From Ptychodera flava (lineage: Eukaryota; Hemichordata; Enteropneusta; Ptychoderidae), in assembly GCF_041260155.1 (NCBI RefSeq), contig NC_091936.1:36975866-37039865 (forward strand): DNA of 64,000 bases, given 5' to 3'. The notes under the pieces are model-generated. The model was not told the origin of the DNA. It ran no database searches and was given only the letters and a program-made list of their open reading frames with translations. Position numbers and translations under genes: made by a program. Shown here piece after piece: positions 24,448 to 36,774 of this stretch (its first letter is position 1; each line of letters starts with the position of its first letter).

Positions 24448-26385
24448 AGGTCGCGAAGGCGGAATGCAGTAGTATTTCTATGACCGTGACAGCAACTAAC
24501 TTGTGTTCAGGGTGTTAACCTTTGTGTGTATTACAGATTGTAATTACAGATAGTAATAATGATGATTATGGTTTTGCAAGTACTTATATTTATTTACAGT
24601 AGGTTATATCGCATTTTCGAAGCGTGCTGTGATGCAATGAAGTCGCACTGAATTGTATTGATATCGGGCGGGAATTTGTCCTTGCCGTTCAATATTAGCT
24701 CGAACTTTGAACAAGGACGGAGTCCCGTGATGTTTTACATCACAAACCACTGGACAATAGAACGTCAAACTACTGGACAATGGGGGCGTCACTAAAATAC
24801 CCAGGACCATATACAATGTACTCAGGTTAGATACTACTATTGAGTAACTCGTCGGAAGTAAGAGATTGCAGTGGTAATGTTGCTAGATTTGCTGTTCTGT
24901 CGAATCGGTTTTCATATTTTCAGTCTCATGATCACCAGCCTAACACATGATAATGATGTCTAATCTACTACCTGAAGGAATTGTCAAGGAATGTACGTTT
25001 AATGTCTAACGTGTCGGGAAATAATTTCATCATTCGGAGGGTGCTTGTTCGTAATTGTCTTAATAATATACGAAGGCAAAGTCTGGGTTTTATATCATTG
25101 GTTCGACATAGCTACAACCGGTGGAAAAGCACTGTTTTCAGACATTATCATCGACAAGAACCCCGTTGAAGGGAACAGATTCTCGTGCATAGTTGAACTG
25201 CGCTTTCCCATATACTCGGACGTTCGACTTTCCCAGTATATATTGTGTTACTTTCAAGGCTAGGGTAGCCTTTGGATGTAGATTAGAAAAATGGGTAGCG
25301 ATGATAATCATCGGGGAAGGTTAAAGTTATGTACAAGTCGGAGAGATTGATCATTTTCTTACTTGATGAATATGATTCGTTTCCATATAAAACATGATTG
25401 GAACTAATTTGGAAGAATAGGATATTGCAGTAATTTTGGTTTTAGCTTATTTACCTTTTTTGCAATTCACATGTTTTTATGGGTAATTTGTAATATTGCG
25501 ACTTTCATCTGTAGGGCACCTTACAATTTTGATAAATTTGAACAATTAAAATTCCCATTCTCCCAAATTAGTTCCAATAGTGTTATAACCCTTTCGAAAT
25601 ACAGGAAAGTTAATTCAGAGACGTCAAAAGCTAATTCGAGTCTACCAAAAACACTTTATTTACACTGTCTTCACAAAATGTACAAGGAAATGACCAGACA
25701 TAACTGTATTTCTATAAAGCACAATGAATACGAACAAAGTCAAAACAACAAACAAAAATATAAATTTTCAATTATACATGCAAATTTGAAGACAAAATGC
25801 GGATGTACTTATGTAAATGCTTGAGATGAAAAATTGAATTTTCAGGTAAATACATGACCTGATATAGTAACTGGTGCAACCAACCAACCCGACCGTTTTC
25901 AAGTGATTGTCAAGAGAGGTACCCCTGCATTTGAATATATTACTTTATATTATATACTACATATTCATTTACCTTAAAAAGTATTTTCAAAAAGAAAGAA
26001 ATGGGCCTAAAGTTAAATATGTTGGCAACTGCTCCCCAACAACAATCTGAAAAGTCCCCCTCTGCCCTCTCCGGCACCTACTCCCCGCTACATCATCCCT
26101 CTGCCCCTCTTCTCATGATATGTCCCATCACTCTTTCCCAGCGATTTGATTTTGATATAATATTCCTCCTAATTGACTGCAAAAGTACGGTTGCAGATAT
26201 GTATATTTTGTACCTGAAGACTGGTGAGATGGAACCGTGAAAAGAAACTGTATGTCTCTCCAAGTATCTTGATTACATTTGAAGTGAACCATCCACTGTT
26301 ACCATGGTCACATCTTCTCGTAACCACTCCGATGTGTGGAATTTCTTCCGTTCAAGAAGATTAATATGAAGACCTACCTAGTACC

Positions 26386-26722
26386 TAAGGTAGTATACTC
26401 CTCGAAAGTGAAAGACTTAAACTTCTCCTCAAAATTTCCTAAATGAAACTTTCCTCCATTCTCTTACCAAATGAACGATAAAAATCGGGGGTCACCGTGC
26501 ACAGTTTTGATCTGGCGAAGCATTTTGCGATGAAAATGGCCGCCATCCCTGTGTTCCCTTTATGAGGGAAAATTAATTTTTTGATTTTTAAAAAATACTA
26601 AGTCAGTGAAGGTTTTTCTTTCTCCAAGAGCTTTAAAATGAGCCCCACAAGTTGTAGATCAGAAAAGAATTGTAGAAAATCGAGAGTCCGAATATCTGTC
26701 CTCGAGGCGCGTTCTACCTTAA
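26386..26722 (-). mobile_element. CGCCTC-family MITE, copy 2 (reverse orientation)
   Basis: Ends TAAGGTAGTATACTCCTCGA and CTCGAGGCGCGTTCTACCTTAA. Its interior reads as the reverse complement of the copies at 19656, 26720 and 30411 (for example AAAATGGCCGCCATCCCTGT). It abuts the next copy tail to head at AA (26721-26722). Confidence 0.7.
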
Positions 26723-27070
26723 AGTAGAATGCGCCTGGCGCCTAGGGGACAGATATTCGAATTATCAAATTTCAAGCTCTAGTTTTGTGTATACGCCTTG
26801 TAATGAAATCTCATTTTGAAGATTTTGGTTTGTGAAAGGGAAGTTTTCACAGTCTTGGGGTTTTGTGTAAATTGAAAATTGATTTTTTCCATAGAGTTCG
26901 GAGATAACACAGGGATGGCGGCCATTTTGAATTTCAAATATCGGCACATGGTAGGTAATTGTTTACACGGTGGCCCCAGAAATTTCTTCTTAATTTAGCA
27001 AGAGTATGGTTAAAGGAAATTTTAAGAAAAACATGAGGGTTTTTCGGTTTTGAGGGGTGCAATACCTTAA
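26720..27070 (+). mobile_element. CGCCTC-family MITE, copy 3
   Basis: Starts TAAAGTAGAATGCGCC, contains GGCGGCCATTTTGAATTTCA, and ends GGTGCAATACCTTAA. It corresponds to the copy at 19656 in the paired duplicated segment. Together with copy 2 it forms a roughly 680-bp inverted pair. Confidence 0.7.
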
Positions 27071-28470
27071 TATCCGAGTGTAAACATGGTTAACAAACGA
27101 TTATCTGTCAATAGCAACGGAGATAAGAGTCAAAGGGCACTAAAGTGTGTTTATGAGAATCTTCGTTTTCATGACTTTTACGGACTAGTAGTAGTTACGA
27201 AGTATTTTTGGTAGCTCTTTAGTATGTGACTCATTATTGAAAGCAAAAAAGAAATATAAGAATAACTTGATGACTTGTTTTCACACTTTTCTTCAACTCC
27301 CTAAAATTGTAACGTTAGAAACAAAAGGTTTCAATGCTTACATTTAAGCCAATCTGATCCAAATATAATCCCAACTTCAAAAGTCTGGCATTGTTACCTG
27401 CGATTTTACTTCACACATGAAGTCGCAGTCACATATCTTTGCCAGGCAACGGCTGTGTTGACAAGTACAGCATGTCTTATGGAATAAATTCAGTATTTTA
27501 AATAAGGTGCAGGGCAAAGACAAAAATGAAATGAAACTACTACTTTCGCTTCTCACCCACACTTCTCCTGCATGTACGATTTACGTACCTGTTTCACAGT
27601 CTTCTGTAAGACTACTTAACACGAACTGCTGTCTAACGTCCATCTACAACGACCAATAAATAAGGAAATGCAGAAGTTGTCAAACCATGTGCAGCATGAG
27701 CAGCTAGACGATGAACACGTCTGTATTTATCAAACGACGGAACGGTACACAAAACTTGACGAGAATGTAGACCTTTTCGGTATGTCCGACGTATGCTCAG
27801 CCAACTAAAACCCAATATACTTCGTTTTGAGTGTTGACTTGGACAAGTTTATGTACTTTATAGGGCTGGAATTTTAACCAAAAAAACCGTTCACGCATCG
27901 GGTTTGGATGTTAATTGCTTTCACAACTGCGTTTTATAGGCCGTTTCACGAGTTGACGGTGATACTGCAGTTTAAAAAATTCAAGATAGCATTAAGACAT
28001 CTCACTGGGCTTTTTTGAGTCAAGTGGCCCGTAATTAATTGCTCCGGCTGACGACCATTCTGTTCTGGTTGTCATACTTATTGGCGACATGTTCATTTAT
28101 TCTGTTTTCACTGAAAAAATGCGTCCTCGCCCAAGGTCGAAGTGTTCAATTTATTCTTAATTACATGCCTCGATGTAAGTGCAAATCAGTGCATTGATTT
28201 GATTAGGAATATTCGGGGAGTTAGCGGGCCGTGTGAACGATGTGCTGACCGGTTTCCATAGTTACCCGGTCCGGTGAAGCCCTTTGACGTTTTGGACGTC
28301 AAATTGAAGTAGACGCTTAACGTTAGATGTAAAATATCCATGCGCGCACTGCTATTTGACTTTCGTTAAACTCTGTTTTATGCTTGGGACGACAATGGTA
28401 AATTGTTTGAATAGGCCCTTCTGTAGCTAGATGTCACGTAGCGTTAACTGTGAATAGGTATGTAAAAAAA

Positions 28471-28598
28471 TATTATTGCCTTAATACATGGGTTAACTTT
28501 ATGTGCCCTCGCGGCATGAGAAAATTTGCTCTCCTGGCGTCGGGGAAAAATTGTTACCTGCTCTCGGGCACATAAACCCATGTATTCAGGCAATAATA
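28471..28598. mobile_element. Foldback element (128 bp)
   Basis: The left arm TATTATTGCCTTAATACATG GGTTAACTTTATGTGCCC pairs with the right arm GGGCACATAAACCCATGTATTCAGGCAATAATA, with one 4-base bulge. The roughly 57-base centre is unpaired. It is absent from copy 1 of the duplicated segment near 20650. Confidence 0.7.
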
Positions 28599-29850
28599 TA
28601 TAATCAGTCACATGTGCATCATACACTATAAAGTATTGTTCGCTCATTTCTTCTTATCTATAAAATGCGTATAATGTTTTGGTACTATCATGATTAAGAA
28701 TCGCTGAAGAAAAAATGTCACCTTTCTAATAAAGAGGGAATACCATCGTATCAGATAGGTATCAGAAAAGTTTCTAAATATATTAAATGATCCGCCGATT
28801 ATTAAACATTATCTTAGAGAGTGCCTGCTACAAAGCCAATTTTCCAGAAGTTGCACGCAAGGAAAATAGGTCAATGATCGGTAACTGACACGAAGACCGT
28901 TGGTAGATGCACATTTATTTATGTCGCGGCGACAATAGTCTATTCAAACGTTTCTTTGTCAAACCACAGACAGTAGAGATGGAAGACTTGATAGTAAAGT
29001 TTTACTGGAGCTCGTCATTTTTAAGTTGGAGTGAACGTACAATGGAACATTAGACCCCTTAAAAAACGTAAGGTTGTCAGTCGAAATTGTTGAAAAAATC
29101 TATATAATCAGAACTAGAAGTCATAATGATAGACTTTGTGCTCATCTGCTCAAAGGATCTTACGCGAAGGTCGCGTGTCAAAGCCATCAGAAAATAATTT
29201 GATATTGACAGAAACATACATGTGGGTACTGAAGAAGCGACATCTGTAGAAAGTTGATCCGGTCAGCCTGCACAGGTAGGTCTGTAGGGATCTTTCCTTT
29301 AATTGCTTCGATCATTCTTCTGCGCCATTTGTCGAATAAATTACACAATACAGTCGCCGTTCGACGAATGCAGGAAAGAACGATGCGGAAAACACCCTCT
29401 GAAAATAAGGCTCAAATTCTAAACTCATATACTGTTGTACGATTTACATGTCAAAAGTGTCCTCGTTTTACTGGGCGGTAAGGTTTTCCGTTTGCAATAC
29501 TAATCGTCGAATAATAAGCAGTGTCTTTCTATGAAACAGTAACAATTATTGCGTTGTTTGCATTATGAGTTCTATCGTTAAACCGGAAACATTCGTGTTT
29601 TCAGATAAAATGTTTAAAGTGGGTGTCAATGTACTGTCGTACAACAACATACAAACGATTGCATTTTCGATCACCCATGTAATTTTCCCCATGAAATGAG
29701 CTGTCTCAACAACATCGTTCACAGTGGTTTGTGTTGAACACAATATGTTGGCAATATGGGAGCAAGACATATTGTCTATTGACTGATCTTACTGCTAAAC
29801 GATTCTTACAGCTATAGGACAGTGCTGGCAACTTCAAAATTTTAGACAAT

Positions 29851-31231
29851 ATGTGTATTGTTCCGGCGAACATTAAAACCCGATACGACTCAAGTCGAGC
29901 CTGGGGCAGGAATACCCTTTCGCAAATGACTGCCATATGCCTCCGATAGCGCCCTCACAGAAGTCCGACACTATCTAGATTTTGTCATTGGGGCGCATAT
30001 CGCATGTTCATAACAGCGGGCAATGGCAATATTGTGTCAATGTGACATAACAAAATTCTGTAATCCTTTTGTTCATTTAACATGTATGTTTTCAAACATC
30101 AGTATTCTGCATGAGAGAAAATCTGATCCAAATATAATCCAGCGTCTAGGCAGTATGTAGGCCTACATTCCATGCTGTGAATAAGAGAAGATAAGTAAAC
30201 AGTACTGAGAACGTGCAGTAAGTGTTCATACTTTTTACCGGGAAACTTATGTACTTGTGTGCCTTAACTCACTAAAGACCTTACTTATATTCTGCATTTT
30301 GTCAAAACACGATACAGATAAAATAATGCTAGCGAAAATACACGCTTTTATTCACAATTTATGATGCTTAAATATCATTCTAATCTTGAAAATCAAATTT
30401 CTGAATCCGTTTAAGGTAAAACGCACCTCAGGGACAGATATTCGGACTCTCAAACTTTTACAATTCTTTTCTGATAAACCACTTCTGGGGGTTCATTTTA
30501 AAGCTCTTGGTGTAAGAAAACTTTTCACCGGCTTAGTTTTTCGAAATTCGAAAATTTTATTTTTCTCTATAGAGTTGACACAGAGATGGTGGCCATTTTG
30601 AATTTCAAATATCGGTAAATCTTGGGTAATTTGTCTCTCTAGTACCAAAATTTGCACGTTGACCCCCGATTTTTATTCTTGATTTTGAAAAAGAATGATT
30701 GAAATATTTCATGAGGAAAGTTGGAGCAAAATTTTAAGTCTTTCACTTTCGAGGCGCATACTACCTTAAAGTCAAATTGATGGTTCAAATCGTCACTTAT
30801 CAAAAGTTATGACAGGCCCCTATCAATATTTTTATCAACGCTGAAAAACTGTGGTCAAATGTCACACAACTTTCTAGATTGTTATCGTTTGGGGCGCATG
30901 CAAATACCAGCTGGCAATGTGAGGTCAAAATTTTAATCAACAGAAACAGACTTTTTTATTTTTTCTCCTTTCGTATAAATGTTAATGAAATTGTACCTCA
31001 AAGAGCTTACAGGAACTACTAGTACTAGTCTGGCTGTCTTGGGAGGAGGTTCCCGAGAGGGGTTCTTGCATAGAAAACGGAAGTAAACGGAACTGTGCCG
31101 CTCGAGTGAGTAGTTTTACGTCGGGCAAGCGTTTGAGAGGGTGGCAGTTTTCACTTCCGGTTTAGCAGTAGATAATGCAGGGATGTTATCTTCCTTCGTT
31201 CACATGAAATTGCAAGTGACACAGAATACCA
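29851..31231. other. Intergenic with one MITE; possible promoter-like patch at its right end
   Basis: Apart from the MITE at 30411-30770, no gene was recognised. At 31070-31160 two opposed CGGAAGT/ACTTCCGG motifs (ETS-type) occur, and TATAAATA lies at about 31240. Together these resemble a promoter on the plus strand, but no confident gene follows. Confidence 0.3.
30411..30770 (+). mobile_element. CGCCTC-family MITE, copy 4 (360 bp)
   Basis: Left end TTAAGGTAAAACGCACCTC; right end GAGGCGCATACTACCTTAAA. These are inverted repeats with TTAA at the outer edges. The internal marker GGTGGCCATTTTGAATTTCA is shared with the family. Non-coding. Confidence 0.7.
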
Positions 31232-31510
31232 GTTAGTGTATAAATACTGTCAGTACATTCCTCAAATTCAGAAGAAGGCTCAGCAGAAGCGAAGAAATAG
31301 CAAACACCCCTACCAAAAGCAATGTTGAACGGTCGAACATCGACGCCTCACCGGCAAGCTTTTTGGATTTGACTCGAAGTTACTTCACGCACATTAAGCC
31401 AAGAAAGATAATTCACAGTGCAGACATGTACAATAATAAGGACTTTGAATACAATCAAAACAAGGCAGTATTGCTGAAGGCAATGAGTACTTGGGCCGTG
31501 ATAGAGTAAT
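31232..31510 (+). other. Unassigned open frame of ~92 codons without an early ATG
   Basis: Between a TAG just before 31232 and the TAA at about 31508 the plus strand stays open, encoding segments such as ASPASFLDLTRSYFTHIKP and SADMYNNKDFEYNQNK. It then crosses into the left end of the 3.9-kb repeat ([15 protein letters not shown], stop). It may be a truncated coding exon interrupted by the element, or chance. No domain was recognised. Confidence 0.25.
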
Positions 31511-32346
31511 TTTGAGGACAATATATACTACTATTCAAATATGGTCTTGAATTTCCTCCTGTCAATTAGGCATTTGATTAACTGGTTATTAAACGAAGCA
31601 ATGGCATGACAACGGCAAAATATGTCTAGCAACTTTTGTGGAGTTTGAGGCAGGGGTTCTTTATTTATAGTGAAAATTGCTTAAACTCCTTAAATATTCA
31701 AATTACAGCAAATTTCTTTTGTTCTCGGTGGTAGATGCCTAATATTTAGATGGGCATATTTAGATTTCTACCCTATAGTTATCCCTATAGGCCTATACCA
31801 AAAATCAGACATCCAGCTCTATTGGCTTGCTCAGAATTAGATATGCGCATAATTAATGAGGTACAATATGTGGTGTCATAAGGTGTCCCATCATACCAAA
31901 TATGAAGGGTGTAGCACTTGTGGTTACTGAGTTGTGGACAAATATATCTATTTGAGGTCAAAGGTCATTGAGGTCACGTGACATTTTGTCAAAATAATTG
32001 TATTGCTAAGTTATTCCTATATACCAAAAATCAGACCTCTAGCTCTATTGGCTCGCTCGCTTGAAAACAATCTCATAAACCTGGCCATATGGGCAACTGT
32101 GTATGGGCAGCTGGATGCTTGACTTCCCAGAGAAGGCGAGCTGTCACGTTCAAGCTCAGGATTATTTGTCGATCAAATTTCAGTAAATTTACCTTACCTA
32201 GATGAAATTTTGTCTATAGGCTGAAATTTCGCCGAATTTTGACGAAATTGCATCGAATTTTCAGGTTCATATCCGACATTTTTGAGTTTTGAGTGCAGAC
32301 AGAAATAAGTTTTGAGGCAACATGGCTGCGACCCCATGTTGACCCC

Positions 32347-33592
32347 GGTATCTGCTAAAGTGCGGGTTGCGGGCTACGGGCTGCGGGTTTTTAGAATTAT
32401 GGCTAGATTTCTTATATATGTAATATGGCATTTAGTATATAAGAAATAAAACCTTTAGAATGTGTCTATTATAAATAATGATGATCAGGTCTATCGTACA
32501 GTATCCCTTTTCCTGCGAAGTCCATATTTCACCATCAGGTCAAGATGGTTAAAATTAATGAAACACTACTATATGGTGTATTTTAACGTAATACTGTATA
32601 TTTGAAGGCTGTTGAAAACATCAATGCTGTAAACTTGATTTTTTTGGACTAAAGATGCTATAACAGACCAAACCAAATGGATGAAAATACGTTATGTTTC
32701 TGAAAAAAATCAAAATCTGCTAAACTAAAAGCGGCGATTCCGAGGACCAATTTATTTATTCCGAGCTGCCTGGCCATTACAAATAATTAGGGATCTGAAT
32801 CACTTTTCTTTCTTGCCATGGATGTGAGTGAGAAATATACGTATTAAATACCAGACTGACAAAAAAAATCGCGCCTCGGAAATGTCGCCACTTATCGCGG
32901 AATGAAAATTGTTACATTTCTAGTATCAGGCCATAGGAAGTAAATTCTTTGTATGCATCCATTCACAATTCGGTTCCAGGGCAACTCATACAGAAAATTA
33001 AACAATGCCTAGTTAAATGCAATGCATAAGGAAAGATTTGACTTAAAAAAGCGTAGAAGTGATGTGTATTGTAAATGCCGTGTATTTTTCATGAAATCTT
33101 TAAAAAGAAAAAGACGTACAACAAAGGACTTAGTTTACTTTGCCGTTTCGGTTCAAGCGAGGTCGCGACCTCAGAGAACGACATTCTGCTAACATTTTAC
33201 GCGAGAATTTCAGTGGGAAAAACACGCCGGTGCGTTGCCTTATTTTCAGGAATCGATCTAATAGGAATATTTTTGGATGAGTTTGTGTTCTGCAGCTCTC
33301 AATAATTTATCTCCTAATATCATGAACGTATGACTTGCACCTGCAGTATGATAGTCACTCCATGCCGGTATGCCCCCTTCAAGCATTTGATCCAGCGTGA
33401 CTTGGAAAAGTTTCCTAGGACTATAATCGTGTTCACCACAATAAAATTATTTGAAACGGCGTTGAAAACGATTTCGAAAATTGTGCTTTTATCGCGGTTG
33501 AACTAATCTGAAGTGTGAGAAGGGCGAAAATGATATCAAAAAACACACATTTTTTCATGCCCGCAACCCGCAACCCGCAAAATAGCGCATCC
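32347..33592. mobile_element. Nested DNA transposon with a 10-bp target duplication
   Basis: Flanked by TGTTGACCCC on both sides (32337-32346 and 33593-33602). The insertion is missing from the two related copies, which read straight through at this point. Ends are inverted and G-rich: TGCGGGTTGCGGG near the left and CCCGCAACCCGCA near the right. At 1246 bp it has no recognisable transposase. A 9-10 bp duplication suits Mutator-like or related superfamilies. Confidence 0.75.
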
Positions 33593-33602
33593 TGTTGACC
33601 CC

Positions 33603-33917
33603 TAGCCCTGCGTACAATGCTATGTGCTACAGCTAACACACAGCATCGTACGCAGGGCTAGCGAGAGAGTTGCCGACATCGACGGTTATTTACGAGAAGT
33701 GAATAAAAGACTGTCATTTTTGGAAGCGATCGAGTAGCTGAGGTAGGCTGGGATACGACTTGGGCCCAAGAACGCTGAATTTCGGCAGTAATTTGGCTTT
33801 TTACGTGAAGTCCCAAAATGGATTTGAAGTCACCGACCCTACGTACGGGTCTTTGCAGGGCTGTGGTGAGCGGGGCGATTAGCTGTAGCGGAACACACAG
33901 CATCGTACGCAGGGCTA
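33603..33917. mobile_element. TAGCCCTGCGTACG MITE in element copy 1
   Basis: Inverted ends TAGCCCTGCGTAC and GTACGCAGGGCTA, flanked by GTTGACCCC on both sides, suggesting an 8-9 bp duplication (hAT-like range). The left end is itself a hairpin (33603-33661). A conserved 156-codon minus-strand frame overlapping it is probably chance, because both halves come from repeats. Confidence 0.65.
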
Positions 33918-35384
33918 GTTGACCCCAAGTGAAAATGTGTTCGCGATCAAATCTTCCTATATTTTTTTCAGAATTTTCGACAAAATCATTGCTTCTTAAA
34001 TCTTTTGTAAAATATAAAATACTAAAATAAAAATGCGATGTGCCATGTCTCCAGATTTCTAAAACATCGTTCGTTGACCGTTCGACGGAATACTCATTTC
34101 GCAAACTTGTGACGCAGTTGAAATTCAATACTGACCGCCAAATAATCTTAATGAGACGAGATCATTCTAGACCCCGGTTCTAGACATCCTCCAAATTATC
34201 CAACCATTCGCGTTAGAGTTCAGCTCGCTTAGAGTATCATAACATTCTTCGGCCTTCGTTTAGATCGACCCTAATCTCTCCCATTTAGGAAACAAATACA
34301 CACGCTACCTCGACAAAACTTCGTGCACCATCCAGGACCAACGCACTACAAATCTGTCTTGACGTCATCATCTCCTTACATGGTAATCGGCATACCGTAT
34401 TTTTAGCAAAGGAGACACAGAATACGTCGGAGTATTCAGTTTCAAACGTATTACATTGTGTGATGTTGTCAAAAAAAAGGTAATGTTACTGCAGTGGTAT
34501 AAATTACAAAACACAAAAGTTCAAATCAGTTTATTTTGGACTGGCTTTACCCAACATTTCATATTGTTTCTTATGCCAGATTTGACCACGTACTTACTGG
34601 CGACCCCTTTACATGCAAATTTTGTGTCAAATGGTGTGTTCTCCTGGAAAAACAAACGTACGATTTCTATATGAAGGAGGCGAAATTTGCCCTCAAAACT
34701 CGAAACCACCCCTTTATGGGGTGTACCTAGCTATTTTGAACGAGCTTCTCGAATCTGCAGCTCTATTTCGAAATGATGGTCTGGTTTTCTCAGCTCAAGG
34801 ATAAGTGTTCTCCATCGCTGTGGGCATTACTATTCTCAACTGGGGGTACAGTTTCCAGTCGTAATGTTTTTCATTGTGTCCGGGATATAAAACCTTTCCT
34901 TTTCAAACTTTCAGTTTGATTAACACTAGTCCACATCTTGTCAGTGATTAAACATGTTTCAAGTTTAAATGTTAAATTCTGGTCTCGAGCCCTCCTGTTC
35001 GACCAAACTGAAATTACCCCTCCCACTTTGGCTCGTCCAGTGGGTGTAGCAAGGGTCGTGCCATCGCTTAGGAAGCGGAGGGTGCATTAATTTTTGCATT
35101 TCGATGCACATTTTGATTATATTCAGAAGATTTTGTGGCAAAAACTCAGATAGAGAAGCATTTATATTCACATCTCACTTATTCATGACTGGCTGAGAGC
35201 AGCACTTCCATTAAGTTAGCATCATTACGCCATTTATTGTGCCAAGAAAGATGAAGCCAAGACATTTTGCCCTCCCTGGTCTCAGCCAGAAATGGTTATA
35301 CCTTACAGAGTTTTTTCCCACGGAATGAAAACAAATGTACTTGGGCTGAGGCCCAAGTACAACAAACGCCATCCGCAAGTACCC

Positions 35385-35860
35385 CTGAGTGAATTGGAAA
35401 ATGTCTCAGTCACAATAATGGCAACGATGCCACCATAAGTTCGGCTTCATCTTAAAGAAATTTCCCACTAATATATTAGCATTCCCGAAAACTTATTTTA
35501 TAAGAGTTGCTAGATGGAGTGCTCCAATCCTCGGATGAGGTTTGAATGGCGTGCCTTTCATACGTGTTGTGCTATAATGACAGCATCGATGAAACATAAC
35601 AGGCAGGATTACCTATAGTTTGGTCCGCAGATCACAGTTCTTCCACCAATGAGTGAAGTAATCGGCAGTGTCTGCCAAAGGTATGTTAAAAAGTTGTAAT
35701 TTCATGGAAGGATGAGCGTTATGAGCATGATATTCCTCCGAGCCCCTACGAAATCAAAAATGGATGCGCCGAATCAGCCAATCAATGTACTACTTGACGA
35801 TACGTGACACTGCAACGTCGTTTGCATCAAAGTGTCGTATGCAATGACCTTTACTCGACA
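35385..35860. repeat. Diverged copy of tyrosinase B intron 2 sequence (50425-50790)
   Basis: Shared blocks in order: CACAATAATGGCAACGATGC against CACAATAATAGCAAGAATGG, CATTTCATACGTGTTGT against CCTTTCATACGTGTTGT, TGACAGCAT, CAGGATT and AATGTCGTAATTTTC-like stretches. Orientation is the same. It suggests that part of the spacer arose by duplication of tyrosinase-locus sequence. Confidence 0.5.
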
Positions 35861-36013
35861 TGCGACCCTATCAAAGGCTTCGAGTCCAGTATCGTATGAA
35901 AAGGCAGAGTAAATTACTTTTGTTTATTTTTATGCGCATTCTTTTAACCATTCAAAGAAATTCGTATGTGTGCATGACCTTCCGACATAAATATGTATAC
36001 TTAATTGCACGAG

Positions 36014-36146
36014 TAGGTGTGCTGTTACAGTTGTAATCACCACACTTATGGTCAGGAACTTGTAAACATCACGAGGCCTTCGGCCTCGTGATGTTTACAA
36101 GTTCCTGACCATAAGTGTGGTGATTACAACTGTAACAGCACACCTA
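36014..36146. repeat. Perfect palindrome, 65-base arms, 3-base spacer
   Basis: Left arm 36014-36078 and right arm 36082-36146 are exact reverse complements by my base-by-base comparison, with spacer TTC. Outer arm sequence TAGGTGTGCTGTTACAGTTG; inner AACATCACGAGGCC. The perfect match implies recent formation, active gene conversion, or an assembly foldback artefact. Confidence 0.9.
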
Positions 36147-36774
36147 CGAGGTGCGATTAACGACTTATACCACGAAAAACAGGCCAATCTTCTCTAAAAT
36201 TTGAAAATTACTGTCAATAAATCTACTTTTGATTTGAATACCCACAATGGAATGGAGTGACCCATTGTACGTCGAAAGGTTCACAGAGGTCATTATGCAC
36301 CTGGCATGCGAGTCCGGGGAGAATGACCTATCCCAGACAAGTAGGACAAGGGCTCTGGTCAACTGCAAATCTGCATTTGAATAAGGGTTACAGAGTGGTT
36401 TAATGCACCTGTGTAAAAGGAAACTGTTTTAGTCTGATTGGTTAAATAAAATGGCTTGCCTTACTCTATCTTGTTGGCTATTGGCTAGCGAGAAGGAATT
36501 CAATCTGTAGATGCATGTGATTGCCTCGTGGATGCATCAGCCTTTCAATACCATTTTCGGGTTTTCGACTGGTCAAGATGGACCTTGTCAACTTGTCTGA
36601 TCTGATGACCAAAGAGACTTCCTATAGTTCCATGGACAGCCATGTAAAAACAACCAAAGTGGATTTTACACGGGTAAACTGCCCTATAATAGCAGCCGCT
36701 ACTACAGAGCGCATAAAATGCACGATGTGTACTTAAACTTATAAAAAAGTACTTGGCGATGATAACACCGGACA

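Larger units (their letters stand above)
23441..26331. repeat. Segmental duplication, copy 2, with later insertions
   Basis: Second copy of 8455-10735. It contains the last eight codons and stop of tyrosinase exon 7 in reverse orientation (26308-26331), the polyadenylation motif, and most of the flank. It is interrupted by a CA microsatellite (about 23661-23690), the U2-like retrocopy and an A-tailed fragment. As a partial exon without the rest of the gene, its coding part is non-functional. Confidence 0.85.
26358..29850. repeat. Second duplicated segment, copy 2
   Basis: Counterpart of 19630-21820 (see that entry for anchors). It additionally contains an extra reverse-oriented MITE (26386-26722) and a foldback element (28471-28598), both absent from copy 1, so those insertions are younger than the duplication. 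Confidence 0.7.
31459..35362 (+). mobile_element. Unclassified 3.4-3.9 kb element, copy 1
   Basis: Shared ends with the minus-strand copies at 52062-55548 and 55559-58994: it starts AACAAGGCAGTATTGCTGAA and ends with the hairpin GTACTTGGGCTGAGGCCCAAGTACAA. Short inverted motifs TACTTGGGCC occur near both ends. There is no recognisable transposase, reverse transcriptase or capsid frame. The terminal hairpin, tandem arrays and internal tandem repeats would suit a non-autonomous Helitron-like (Helentron-type) element, but I do not see diagnostic ends, so the class is open. This copy is longer because of a nested 1.25-kb transposon, and it has fewer of the ~225-bp internal repeats. Confidence 0.75.

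Noticed and set aside
33658-34128. 156-codon minus-strand frame, partly repeated at 56940-57272 on the plus strand
   Set aside because: It spans a MITE and its host repeat and is kept only because the copies are young; there is no domain, and the third copy interrupts it.
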